Source of the DNA: Siderastrea radians
Lineage: Eukaryota > Cnidaria > Anthozoa > Scleractinia > Rhizangiidae
Direction of reading: 5' to 3'
NCBI GenBank assembly: GCA_964017195.1
Contig: OZ024900.1
Coordinates: 25,442,429 to 25,506,428, forward strand
DNA length: 64,000 bases
The notes under the pieces are model-generated. The model worked only from the letters and a program-made list of their open reading frames with translations, was not told where the DNA came from and made no database searches. Positions 10,405 through 22,129 of this stretch are shown in pieces. How positions within the stretch are numbered: the first letter of the stretch is position 1; the number at the start of each line of letters is the position of its first letter. Both the position numbers and the translations under genes were made by a program.

Positions 10405-13400
10405 AACGTGTAACATGTACCCTGCAACTTGCCGCTTGTAATCTCTCATATATATTCAGATTCGTGATGCAATCCGAGTAGTAGGGCCTGTGCGTGGAAA
10501 CGCAGAAGTTACTGGATGAATCCGTAACTTTTGTTGTTGTGTAAACTTAGGAGATATAGGTGATTACTTCACGACACGATTGTCGACTAAAATGTGAAAA
10601 ACATTGTTCTGATTCTGACAAGTAGTGTAAATTAGGCAAAGTAGAGGGGAACTTCTCCTCTGCCGTAGTTCGCTCACATCTCTTCCGCTGACGAACAAAA
10701 ACAAAAGGTCGGAATTAGGGTAAAAACGACGACAGTAGACTTGTATTCGTTACCCAGTCGGCGATTAATTCGCCAACCAACATGCCAAATATAATCAAAA
10801 TCAGTTTCTATGCTACTCTAATTTCTTATATCAGGAAAAACTTGCTAACAAAATAAACGATTTGAAGGCGCGAGGGCTGTAAAAACAATAGTAAGTATTC
10901 GAGTTCACTGAAAAAAACGCCGGTTTACACAATAAAAGATTCCGGATTTGAAAGTATTCAGATACAAAGTATTAATTCACTTTTTTCATCGGATTCAAAG
11001 TATTCCGATTCGAGACGCAATCCTGGTAGTTTTGACCCCGGATTCGTCCTTAGGTGTGTAAACGCGAAAACGAATCCGGTACCAAAAGTCACCGGATTCG
11101 TGCTCTGACTTTCTGTCCTAATCTTACGAAGATATATGTGATTGAACTCTGTATTGGGAAGATGTTGGTCGAGTTGCTATTTTTTAGACGTTTATAGACC
11201 GAACGGAAGGCGAGGTCCACAAACTTCTAAAGAAAGGACGAGGCCAATATCTTCCCACACGGACCGAACAAGCTAGTTCAATCGAAGGATTAATTATTAT
11301 GGCTCTTTACAAATTTGCGAACAGAAAAGCGTATTTTTATTAGTAAGAGCGCCCTGCGAAGACGAAAGAAGGGAATAAACGATTTTCATAATGCCATTTT
11401 CGCAAAGGTTTTTGCCAAATTTATAGGCAAGAAAGCAAGAACAAGGTTTCAACTTCACTCAAAACTGTCCTCTCTTCTAACATTTTTCCAAAACACGATT
11501 TATTGAGATGTTTTAGCGGTCCATATAGGAAAATTCGGACCGCTTAGGGAACCAATCAGAAAGCTCCTTTTCACCGCGGACCACGTCAGCCATAAGATAA
11601 GTCTGAACACTACAATCTGAACTATGCACTTTGACTGATTGCGATCCTCGTCTTTTATCTTAGTCAAACATTGTGTTAATTTAATTAAAACATAAACCTA
11701 TATCTTAGTGGCAACACACTTCTTCAAAATTCAAAAACGTTGGATTTTTATAGCACCTTCAGATGTGAACTAAGTTTTAGGATTTAACAGTTAAGTTCTG
11801 TACCTTAGGCTGTGCAATACCATGCATTGTACGGTCGTGCAAATATGATAAACTTGGCACCTAGAAAAAAAAGGTCATTTCGAAACTGGAGATGAGTGAG
11901 TACAATTTGATCTGTATCCAGATATTTAACGACTTTTTTCCCTTTCCAGTGGCGTTGTTAACCTTCAAAGCGGTAAAATACTTAAATGTTGGGTACAGCG
12001 AAGGTCACAGTGGTGGGTTGCTGGGGGTGGGATGAGAAGGATGTAGGGGGGAGGGGAGGGTGTGCAAGATGTTAGAAGAACCGGAAACTGGGGCGTGATC
12101 CCTAAAACTGTCAACGACTTAGACTTCTCAAAAGCGCATTCTAGGCTACCAGTCACCCAAACCACAACCCCTGGATCTGCCCATGGATTTAACAGCCGAA
12201 AGTTATTTTTTTACCAGATGGTAAAGGTAATCCAGAAACGAGACACGACAGAAATGAAAATAGCATGTGTTAACGCCTGAGAAAAAAAAGGGAAACGAAA
12301 AAATCCCTCGATTTGAAATATGTCATGTAAAACTAAAAAAAAAACTAACACTTACTCAGCTTTTTGGAGCTTTAATGTGAGTGCTCGTTTTTCTGTCTCA
12401 GCACTATTCCGGTTAAAAATTATTCTATAAGCTGCTTCATGTTGCTGAAAACAGTGTTAAAAGATAAGTTGAGCAAATTGGTAATATCACATAACTAGAA
12501 CACTCGTTACTGCGTAAACTCTTGGCAATAACATACATTTTCACATAAATTATTGATGTACCATTAGCCACCTACCGATCCATCAGCGGGACATGGTTGG
12601 GTTGAAATGGGACGTTGAATTTTACAACCCACACTTCCAAAAGAACAGCATAGTACAATCGTGAATGAAAGATAAGCTATTAAACATTTAAGCTCTTTTA
12701 TTTTTGTAAGTATGAAGATTAAGCTGTTCGGGGCAAATCACAAATTGTCATGCACCGACTGACAAGTTCAGTATTTCAGTTTAAAACAGCCGTCAATACT
12801 TGTTAATTAAAGTATACAATTTTCAGCTACTTCGACAACCTGGCTGTCGTCCCGGTTTGCCCCTGCAAAGGCTTCACTCGGCCTTTAATAATACAAGTAG
12901 CAAATCGGATTGAAGCAAATCTGCTTTAATCACATTTGTTTTAATTTTAAATGCCCAATTGAAGGTGATTGCAATCGTGAGTTGTTCCGCCAGTTGAAAG
13001 CCACTTATGAATAACAACGATAGCTCTGTCGCTCTATTTCTGAAAAGAAGATTTTGTGGGACAAATTCAGCCCGTGTTGAATTACAGTTATCACCCTTTT
13101 ATGGAAGGAACAGCAGTAAAGGCTTTTACAAAGAAAACGCAACCACGGAAGCCTTTTCTGTAAAGCTTAATTTAATTAATATGGAAAGCCGGCCACAACC
13201 ATGTTCTGCTAACTGAAAAATTAACTGGAAACTTCTTTAACACCAGCTTTCCTATTGGAACCTTTTTTTTTTATTTTTTTGCAGCCTGAAATAAAGACAA
13301 CGTCAAAGTAACTTTTCCAAATTTCATGTCTCTACTTGTCTTACCTCGGTATCTTCATAATTTGAGAGCAAAAAACCCTGTTTATTTTTAACTATAGACT

Positions 13401-14270
13401 TGCACCAAGTCGCCCTCTATTGGCGAGCGAAGCGAGCCAAGCAAAAGTCTATTTTAACTACAAACCTCTATGATTGCAGTAACAATCAAGACGAACAAAC
13501 TTGCCCCACCATAAGATTTTTAATCGACTTTTATCACTTCTTTTCTATTTTCCGGTACTGTGACTGCAAATACTTTCTAATTTAGACTATAATACTTCAT
13601 GTGATTTCGCCACAGCCAATAAAACGGAATTCGGCAAACGCCTTTTTCATGAAAAAGATAAATAAATCAAAACAGCAGAACAAAGAAGGTAAAAGAAAGC
13701 GGTACGTTTGAGAATGTAAAGAACGCCCATACCTCAGGAAACCTCATAACACTAAACAAAAGCTCCTGAGGAAATGAACTTATCTATGTCTGGTTTATCT
13801 TAGTACAAAGGATCCTATATCAAGACTCAGAAATTTTGTTTACTCAACACAAGAGCTTTATCAAATGCAAACGCAAACCAACTGCTCTAGAAATCGACTC
13901 CCTGCCGAGTTTAATGTCGCGAGTTTTTAATTCCACGGCCAAAAAACGTCAACAAGAAGTGCATTGCATTCAGATGTCGCTCTTCATTCAAAACAGAGAA
14001 ACAGCAAGGGGCTTGCTTTGTTGATTTGCTTTTTGCAAAGGTTGTGTTTGAAAGATCAAAAGTACACCTCCCCTATCGGGTTTATCTTGTACTGTTTGGT
14101 GTTAAGTGCGCATTAGTGAATATTCAAAAGCCAACTCAATAGTAAGCCGCTTGTACCTGTAAATTCCAACTGTGAAAAAATAAACCCAAAGGTTTTCAAA
14201 GGAACTGATCGAATATCCGGTGGCCTTAAACATGGAGACGTTGTTTGACTCTTAATTAGAAAGATCATGC
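10405..14270. other. Intergenic DNA upstream of the first Frizzled gene
   Basis: No gene recognised. At 10920-11110 there are repeated phrases of an 'aatccgg/ccggatt' type (ttccggatttg, atccggtacc, accggattcg) that look like an old inverted-repeat element. At 13393-13460 a short imperfect inverted repeat (tatagacttgc / gcaaaagtctat) flanks gcgagcgaagcgagcc. Open frames here are short and unlike any family I know. Confidence 0.45.
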
Positions 14271-14278
14271 CATTTCAG

Positions 14279-14333
14279 CCAATCACAACACGTTTTAGTT
14301 TGTGATTGTAGTTTTCTGTCACCGCTAGCCAAT
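14279..14333 (+). promoter_or_regulatory. Two CCAAT boxes upstream of the Fz1/2/7 gene
   Basis: CCAAT occurs at 14279-14283 and 14329-14333, each in the context agccaatca, 50 bp apart and 150-205 bp before the start codon. This spacing is typical of NF-Y-type proximal promoter elements. No clear TATA box was seen. Promoter function is inferred. Confidence 0.45.
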
Positions 14334-14384
14334 CAGAATTTGCGCTCGAAAGTATGCTAATTTGGTTGACACTTCATTTTAGTC

Positions 14385-14585
14385 ATGCATGGGTCGATCA
14401 AGGCTATAGCGCCGGCGAAAAGGTTAGTGTTCTCCTTCGATTTGAAGAGAGTGGAATTCTTTTACTTGGGCCGAACGTGGCAAGATGATTTTAGAAGCCT
14501 GTGGTACACGTTTTGCGCGATTACTGCTACCTGTGGCGATCTTTTGGCTTTGTTTATTGCCCTGCTTGTGCCAAAAGAAGTGTGA
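14385..14585 (+). other. Upstream open frame overlapping the Fz1/2/7 start
   Basis: An ATG at 14385 opens a 66-codon frame, out of phase with the Frizzled frame and running 100 bp past its start codon. If transcription begins upstream of 14385, it would be an overlapping uORF that reduces Frizzled translation. It is unlikely to encode a useful protein. The transcription start is unknown. Confidence 0.3.
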
Positions 14586-16134
14586 ATCAGTGACAATACC
14601 TCTTTGCACAGGTCTACAGTACAACACCACGATTTTTCCAAACATGTTGAAACACAGAACACAAGATGAAGCTGCACTAGAAGTCCATCAGTTTTTCCCT
14701 CTGGTGAAAGTCGGTTGTTCGGAATATTTGGCGTTCTTCCTGTGTTCGGTTTACGCTCCTATTTGCACGGTTTTGGAGATGCCCGTACCGCCGTGTCGAC
14801 AGCTTTGTGAAAGCGCGAGAGAGGGTTGCGAAGGCCTCATGAAACGTTTTGGATTCACGTGGCCGGAGTCGTTGAGTTGCGAGAAGTTTCCCGGACTGGG
14901 AGAAGAAATTTGTGTCGGTGAGAATACAACGGCCGGTGGTGGTGGTCCCGGTGGAATCCCTACGAAAAAATCGGAGACCGAAGACAATCAAACAAAGCCC
15001 ACAGAAGCATTCGACCCTACTGCGGTAAAGTTCCGATGCCCAGACGAACAGAAAACTGATAACGATCATTACACATTTTTCGGAGTAAAAACGTGTGCGG
15101 CTAGGTGTGAAAACATTTACTTCGACGAAAAGGAACGAAAGATTGCTCGCCTTTGGACAGGAATATGGGCAGTTCTTTGCTGCATTTCTACACTGTTTAC
15201 AATTCTAACCTTCCTTATCGACATGAGAAGATTTCGCTACCCGGAAAGGCCTATTATTTTCTTGTCGGGCTGTTATTTCATGGTTTCTGTTGCTTTCATT
15301 ATTGGCTTTGCTGCCGGTGACAGTTTGTCTTGCACAGAATCCCTGTCTGGCACAAAAGTGCTCGTCCAAGGAACTAAACACGAAGGCTGTACAGTAATAT
15401 TCATGTTGCTGTATTTCTTCAGCATGGCTTCATCAATCTGGTGGGTAATTCTAACTCTCACTTGGTTTCTAGCAGCGGGACTCAAATGGGGACACGAAGC
15501 AATTGAAGCAAACGCACAATTCTTCCACCTTGCAGCCTGGGCAATCCCTGCCGTCAAAACAATCGCCATATTATTGATGACCAAAGTCGATGGCGACGAA
15601 CTAAGCGGTGTTTGTTTTGTTGGGCTTTCAGATCTAAGTGCGCTTCGAGGGTACGTATTGGCACCCTTGTTTGTGTACTTTTTTGTCGGCGCTACATTCC
15701 TTCTAGCGGGCTTTGTGTCGCTGTTTCGAGTGAGATCGGTTTTAAAAGATGATTACAGCAAGAGGGAGAAAATCGAGAAGTTAATGATTCGAATCGGCGT
15801 GTTCTCTATTCTGTACACTCTGCCAGCAATTTCTGTTTTAGGCTGTTTGTTTTACGAGCAATCAAATCGTGAAAAGTGGCAGGCTTCGTGGCAAAAAGGT
15901 TGGGTTTTTCAGCAAAGATGCAAAGAACAAAATCCCGACGGTTATCCTTGTCCTAATCTAGCTAACGACAAGCCGGATTTTACCGTATTTATGGTCAAAT
16001 ACTTGATGTTCGTGATTGTTGGGATAACATCAGGATTTTGGATTTGGTCCACCAAGACCATAAATGCTTGGAGAAAGTTTTATATCTCCGTGTCACACAA
16101 AGTTTTCGGCCCAAGAGGAAACACACCTGTTTGA
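14485..16134 (+). CDS. Fz1/2/7: Frizzled Wnt receptor, Fz1/2/7 class
   Basis: A single-exon 549-residue seven-pass Wnt receptor. A signal peptide (about 11-30) is followed by a Frizzled cysteine-rich domain (33-143) with all ten cysteines (33, 41, 78, 87, 94, 104, 108, 115, 132, 143), then a Gly-rich linker and seven membrane segments (about 224-246, 256-276, 302-330, 345-366, 388-414, 434-456, 500-522). The Dishevelled-binding KTxxxW motif is KTINAW (524-529). The last three residues, TPV, fit a class I PDZ ligand. The 1/2/7 class is shown by [14 protein letters not shown] and CVGENT in the cysteine-rich domain, [20 protein letters not shown] in the membrane region and the short PDZ-ended tail. 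An in-frame TGA at 14443 lies upstream with no other in-frame ATG, so this start is well supported. N47 and N147 are likely glycosylated. Length is normal and no damage is seen. Confidence 0.97.
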   Translation: MILEACGTRFARLLLPVAIFWLCLLPCLCQKKCESVTIPLCTGLQYNTTIFPNMLKHRTQDEAALEVHQFFPLVKVGCSEYLAFFLCSVYAPICTVLEMPVPPCRQLCESAREGCEGLMKRFGFTWPESLSCEKFPGLGEEICVGENTTAGGGGPGGIPTKKSETEDNQTKPTEAFDPTAVKFRCPDEQKTDNDHYTFFGVKTCAARCENIYFDEKERKIARLWTGIWAVLCCISTLFTILTFLIDMRRFRYPERPIIFLSGCYFMVSVAFIIGFAAGDSLSCTESLSGTKVLVQGTKHEGCTVIFMLLYFFSMASSIWWVILTLTWFLAAGLKWGHEAIEANAQFFHLAAWAIPAVKTIAILLMTKVDGDELSGVCFVGLSDLSALRGYVLAPLFVYFFVGATFLLAGFVSLFRVRSVLKDDYSKREKIEKLMIRIGVFSILYTLPAISVLGCLFYEQSNREKWQASWQKGWVFQQRCKEQNPDGYPCPNLANDKPDFTVFMVKYLMFVIVGITSGFWIWSTKTINAWRKFYISVSHKVFGPRGNTPV

Positions 16135-18223
16135 TTCTACAACTAATAGTAAAACTCCTGAAAGCATTCATCCTTCGTTGGAAGTTGAATGTGAACATTT
16201 TGCCCGCCGTCGAGAAGAGGCAACGTTTAATATATATTTGATGCCGAAAACAGCGTCAGTAAATTAAATTTACGCCATATGACAAAGAACCCTGAGATGA
16301 AACTATCGTTTCTCGGCATGGTGCCCTGCAATGAAGTCGATTTCATCAAGCTTTCAAGATCAACAGCTAGCATGGAGAGAATTTATTCACGAATCGCGTG
16401 ATCAAAAGGTGCCATGTTTGAGAACAACATGCCGCGCGCCGTTAATGGCTGCACTAAAGTGGCTTCCTGAGCAAAACGGTTGTCGGCGCGTACGCCGAGT
16501 TTGCACGCAAAATTTTTGTCATATTTTGCTTTAGTACCAAATCCACAGATGTTTGTTCGATATTTAGTTTTCTTGTGTAAGTATCTGTTTAAATTGTAAA
16601 TTGCGCGCTAAGTGCTTATATAGGAGACACACATTTTATTTTGCATAACGAAAGAAATATTTGCTAAAACCACACCTTCGTGCAGACTCTTAGAGATTTA
16701 AAAAGAGATAAATCATTTATTGACATTATTTTGTTGAAATCTTTACGGAATCTTGTATTTAGCTTTCTTGGGAAAGTTTTCGTTATAATTGAATTTAAAC
16801 CAAACCGTCATATTTGTCTGTATATTGTTCAATGTCTGGTTTGATGTGCTTATCCTAGATCATCTGTTTACATGATTACAAGTAAATCCTAAATATGATG
16901 AATTTTCTAGAAGATCAGAGACGTAGCTTACAACGGATTTGTTTTTTGTTTAGATTTATGATTTTTGCTTGGGATTTCTTAAATGGAATGCATGTGCCAT
17001 TTGTATGCTGTCATTGACAACAAAGCACTGTGTAGTTCAACTACAGACTCTCAAGATATTAGTGATGTCTACGTAGGAAGGGTGTAGAGATTTTCAGGAT
17101 GTAAACTGAAATTCCATCATTTACATGGAGTTGTCATAGTACTTACTTAATCAGGCTAATCCAAAAGATTGATTTGCTGTAAGCTGACCGTAAAAGCTCT
17201 TAAACATACAAGCTTTAATTATACCTTGTTAGAGGATAAAAGGAAAGAGAAGGGTGAATACTTTATTAAATCCAGATTTGAATAGGGGCATAACGTTAAA
17301 TAAAGATGGCATGTAGCATCTGTAGATGTCTAAAGAAAGTTTACAGTTTTGTTTAGGGCTTCTGCACTTGAGTCTGTTTGCATGTTTTGTTTGCATGTTA
17401 AAAATGCTATCAATGTTAAGTTGTTTTCTCAGTTGCTGATGTGACTTGATTTACTCAGTGAAGCCTGAAGGATACAAATAAATTTATTGTATATTTACAT
17501 GTTTTCTGCTACAAAAATAAGTCTAGTCATGTAACATAACTTAAATAATACTGCCTACAAACAGATATTAAACATTCTTTATTGATAATCATTGTTACCT
17601 GGTTTATTCAATTTTATAAATTGTTGTAAAGAAGGATGATATTTCACTGATGCTTTTGATTACTTGCCACAGTTAAGTAAATTTGTTGTTGGGTGGCATG
17701 TCTTGTTTTAAATGAAAACCACTTGGTTTAAAGAATGCTTCAGAAGGACACTTCACATTTTCAGTGTGTTCACTAATTCCTCTTTAGTTGCCAAAGAAAA
17801 CAAACTTTAAACACAACACAGGAGAATCATGACGTGCAAAAACATCAGTGAAAGACCATGGCATAGTGTGAACATGGCAGAACCAACTGTTCTGGGTACA
17901 ACTACTAATGTTGGTGTAAAATAGCACAATCCGTGGCATTAAAGAATTTCCTGAAAAAAATAAAACTCGTAGGTTTTTTCTGTAGTTCAAAGTTTGAAAT
18001 TGATCGTAGTATTTAGATTTGTATGGTAAATTTAACTCTCTGCAAGGTTTTTTTTCTTGTAATTTTTTTGGGGAAAATCATGTTATCAGCACCTGCCATT
18101 TTCAGTAGCTGTAAAATTTCTCCCTTGGACACATTTTGGCAAAGTTTGGTCACAGGTAGCCAAAGCTTTATTTATGACTGAAAATAAATAAAATTTTATG
18201 AAATAAACAGCATTTCTTTATAT
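16135..18223 (+). other. 3'UTR and downstream region of the Fz1/2/7 gene
   Basis: No coding region recognised. Possible poly(A) signals AATAAA occur at 17299-17304 and 17477-17482 (the latter in an AT-rich tract, caaataaatttattg), which would give a 3'UTR of about 1.2-1.4 kb. The sequence is AT-rich and free of obvious transposon ends. The true 3' end is not known. Confidence 0.4.
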
Positions 18224-19056
18224 CTTACTTGTTTGCTATTTGGGGCAAAGGTTCGCTCTCTGAGCAAGAATAAGCATCTTCTAATTTTTTCTTCAATTAG
18301 GATGATAATATTATGGAAGGTTGTTCACCAATTTCCATTTCATCTGCACAAAAGCATAGCTATTTTTCTGAAAGTGTGCAAATTCCACTCACAATTTCCT
18401 CAAAGCAGAATAAATCCATAGTGAATAAACTTTACTCCAAAAAAGTTCCTTCTTTCCCAGCATTTGTCACGTTAAAACGGCAATATTTTTAGCTTCTTGC
18501 ACAAGAAATCAAATGTCAGTATTCGTCCGTCGACCTCTGCGCACAAATATATGCAAATATGCTAATCTCATCTTGCTGTTCTCTTCTCATTGGACAATTA
18601 GCACAATAGCGCAGACATGACAAAATCTACTGTGTCAGAGTGCAACATTTTGTACGTGAAGCATGGCTATTTGGGCTTGCTTACCGTTCACACCTCCCGA
18701 CAGTAGATTTTGTCATGTCCACACTATTATGTGAATTGTGCAATGAGAATACCAACATTTGATTTCTTGTAAAGGAAGCTCAAAACATTGCTGTTTTATG
18801 GTGACAAATGCTGGGAAAGATGGAACTTTTCTGGCTCATAGTTGTTTCTTGACTATGGATTTATTCTGGTTTGAGGAAATTGTGAGTGGAAATGGCACAT
18901 TTCAAGAAATATAGCTCATTTAATAAACAGAGATATGATTGGTGCAGGTGAATCGTGTATCACCTTTCATAATCACAATACTCATTAGGAGGATATGTAA
19001 GAAAGATGCTTATTCTTGCTTGGAGATGAAAACTTTGACCCAGATAACAAGTTAGC
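18224..19056. mobile_element. Large palindromic (fold-back) element, about 830 bp
   Basis: Two arms of roughly 370-400 bp are inverted copies around a centre near 18665. Matching landmarks: gagcaagaataagcatctt (18260) with its complement near 19000; ccactcacaatttcctcaaa (18388) with its complement near 18870; tttcccagcatttgtcac (18453) with its complement near 18800; gacatgacaaaatctactg (18615) with cagtagattttgtcatgtc (18701). The arms are imperfect and the right arm is shorter. No protein is encoded. Confidence 0.75.
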
Positions 19057-19900
19057 AAGATGCAAGCATAGAAGCACTGTTAATTTAATAGAATTTCATT
19101 GATTTTCAGTCATAACTTAAAGCATAAGGTCAAGGCATTTTTTTTGAAGAGAAAAACGAATTGAGTCTAGCATGAACATTTTTCATTTAAGCTGTTTTTG
19201 GTAAACTCTTAAGTTTGAGTAGAATACAAGATGGTACAACCTCACTGGGTATGCTGGGTGCTTTCATTGGAAGGTGGCTACCGTTCGAGTACCGACCTCT
19301 ATTTGAATACGATAACAATATCTTCGTTTTCATGTGTACTTCTTTTTAATATAGACGGAACAGCATCAATTTTTGTTAATTCATAATTTTTGTTACAATA
19401 TCAATATGACATTCTCCACTTCCCACTCCCCTACTTCCTGCGAATAATTTTGTAAAAAAGGTCAAGTCGCACACCAGTCACAGATCTCCATCAGTATCCA
19501 CATCTCCTGCAAGTTTTGCTCTCATTTGAAGAGTGGCCAGTAAGGTTGCCATAGTTGAAGTCAAAAGTGTACACACTTTTTTTTCTTGATTTGCATGGTA
19601 TGTAAAAACAAATTCTTTTTAGTATTTCAAGATACCTATTGATCCTTTTAGCCTCTGCCACTCAAGCTATCAGTAATGTTAAACTGTCAACTCACAGTAG
19701 TTGACCCAAGTGTCCTCTGCTAATCCTTTTTGAAAAAAAATAGTTCTTATTGTATTAGTGACGGACAAAATTCACTAAAGGTTTTGGCTGAGGACAGGCA
19801 AGAGAAATGACTGCAAGTTAAAATTAATCAGTACCATAAATTGAACTTTACCATATTTTATTTCATCTTGCAGTTTGCAAAATTCTAACCACATTATCAT
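19057..19900. other. Intergenic DNA, nothing recognised
   Basis: AT-rich sequence without a credible gene, RNA or transposon end. Confidence 0.4.
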
Positions 19901-19908
19901 TGTTGTTG

Positions 19909-19976
<68 letters not shown>

Positions 19977-19977
19977 G
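19901..19977. repeat. (TTG)4(TTA)~21 microsatellite
   Basis: A run of TTG units changes into an uninterrupted run of TTA/ATT units ending at about 19977. Apparent poly-isoleucine frames on both strands are translations of this repeat. Confidence 0.97.
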
Positions 19978-20116
19978 TCCATTTCAGAACTGTGAATGTC
20001 AACTGGAAGTTGAATAGGTTATTTTTACTCCTCACCAATGGATGGGAAACTCTTGTCTTATGAACATAATGGAATCAGAAAGAAAACAACTTCCTGTTCT
20101 CATCTGCACAGCTTGC

Positions 20117-20260
20117 AAATGTGTTGTTCCAGAAAATATCCATACCCCCCCCACCCCCCACGGAAGGTCACGGGAAATTCCGAGGGGGAGGGGGTTCAAA
20201 GGCAGAAATTTCCGATGGGAGTGGGGGGTTCATAGGAAGCTCCTTTTCCAGAGGGCGAAG
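20117..20260. repeat. Short C/G-rich repeat, inverted relative to 21230-21370
   Basis: Contains gttccagaaaatatccatac followed by C-runs, cacggaagg and aaattcc blocks. The reverse-complement version lies at 21230-21370. The pair, about 1.0 kb apart, is probably two insertions of one small repeat family or the ends of one element. Confidence 0.65.
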
Positions 20261-21229
20261 AAACAAGAAAAAATTGAAAGCAATGCACGATTGATCCCAA
20301 GCACGAAGTAATACTCACGTAGGCTGTTTTGACCTTCAAAACTACGCAAATATGTTGACCGAAATGCCAAATTTTGCGACTTTGATTTGTATGAAATTTC
20401 AGTAGACCTGATTCGCATATTAGCATTTACGGAAAATTGCGTGTCTCCTTGGCCTTTGGTGAATATTGCACCGTTTTCAATCCTTTCAATGGGAACGTTT
20501 TTCGCTAAACACCAAAGTTGTTTAAACAAATACAAAAATATTTTTATCGCGCAATCCAGCAAAGGGTTTTCAGCCGCTTTTCACCGGATATCATCGAGAT
20601 AGAAATGTTGCGTTACATAAACAGTGACGCTCATAATTTGAAAAGGTCAGATTGCACGCGTTATGCAAATTTGATGCGTTTTTGAAACTGAAACTAAAAG
20701 TTCAGCCTATATTAGGTATTTCTTACAAATTCTTTTACAGTTGTCATTATCTTTGAGTTTCCATTTGACCTTCATTTACTATTTCAATTTTAAACAAAGG
20801 ATAAACTGTGGGAAAAAAGGATCGATTTGTTATACCTCTGTGCAATTTATTTTTAGACTCACAGTATGCAAATTCACTTGTGCATAATCCCAGGAAAAAA
20901 GCCGCTATTTTACTCTAATTCTCTTTCGAACATCAAAACCGTCGATTTTTAGTGTAATTTACATTCATCAGTTTCGCTTTTGATGGCAGGTTTGAGTGTG
21001 GCAAGCACAATTTCAATTATCAAAATTTTGGCTTCGTTGTTTACGTCGCATTCAGCACGCAAATTATTCGCGGCAACCCTCGGCACCAACGTTAAGAGAA
21101 CGTTACAACACTCGGTTTAAACAAATTTTCGTGAAAAACAGAACATTTCAAACCCGATAACAAACATGCAAATAGTATAGAACAGTAACAAAGCGTTATA
21201 TGTTTAAAATGGATGTTATAATAGTAAAT

Positions 21230-21370
21230 GTTCGCGTAACGTGGAAATTCCTGAGGGGAGGGGGGTCATCAAAGGCCCCCTTGGAACGGAAATTCCTAAG
21301 GGGTGGGGGGATGCAAACCAAAAACCTTCCGTGGGAGGGGTATGGATATTTTCTGGAACCGCACAATGTC
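21230..21370. repeat. Inverted partner of the 20117-20260 repeat
   Basis: Carries gtggaaattcctgagggg, ccttccgtgggaggggtatg and gatattttctggaac, the reverse complement of the other copy. No coding potential. Confidence 0.65.
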
Positions 21371-22045
21371 TGTTTGTGCATAGAGACCTTTCATTATATA
21401 TTGACGAAGGAGATTGAAGGATTCTTTCATGACAGGATGTTGTGTGATTACTCCCCCCTACCCACTTTATTGCAACATTTCCTGTGATCATTTCCCATCT
21501 CTGTCTTCAACATACAAAGAATGAGTTCTACCAGGGGAAGTAAGTAGACAAAGTGACAAAGATATGACTATCCCGAGCATACCATACTCTACTAATTGTC
21601 CATGGCATTTTACAATACTATAACTTTTAACTAGAAATACGTGACTCGCAGAACCTCGCGAAGCTCAGGCACGGCTTTCTTGTCGTCGACTCTTTCGCCT
21701 TCGTTGTTCGCGCTGAATTTCAAGTCGGCGTTCACGCTGAGTTTCAGTTGTAAATCTCCCCCGGAATGGATTTTCAGCCACTTGTTTAATCAGGCGTTGC
21801 TTGCTTGTTCACAGACGATGAATAAACATATCAGCACCCAAATAAACGCAGCGAAGCAAGCAAGAAATGAAGAAACACACCGAAGAAACATGAGAGTGCA
21901 CAACTGTCAGCGGTCGCGATTTGGTTTTGTTGCTGGGCAACTGTGCGGACACCATCGAAATATATATCGGCCGATCGAGATTTGACCGCCCTTAGCGATC
22001 CTCGCGCGAACCCCACGCGACAAATTTATAAACCTCGCTACGCTC

Positions 22046-22064
22046 GGAGGGCCTTCGGCCCTCC
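22046..22064. repeat. GC hairpin ggagggcc-ttc-ggccctcc
   Basis: A perfect 8-bp stem with a 3-nt loop, nested in a wider imperfect inverted repeat (cctcgc / gcgagg). It sits near the left edge of the LINE remnant. Function unknown. Confidence 0.6.
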
Positions 22065-22129
22065 TCGCTTCGCGAGGAATTAGGTTAAAAACTACATCTG
22101 CATTTGTAAACAATAAATCAAGTACCAAT

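Noticed and set aside
14677..15584. Minus-strand frames inside the Fz1/2/7 gene
   Set aside because: They are antisense shadows of the Frizzled coding sequence.
19775..20063. Poly-isoleucine frames on both strands
   Set aside because: They are translations of the TTA/ATT microsatellite at 19901-19977.
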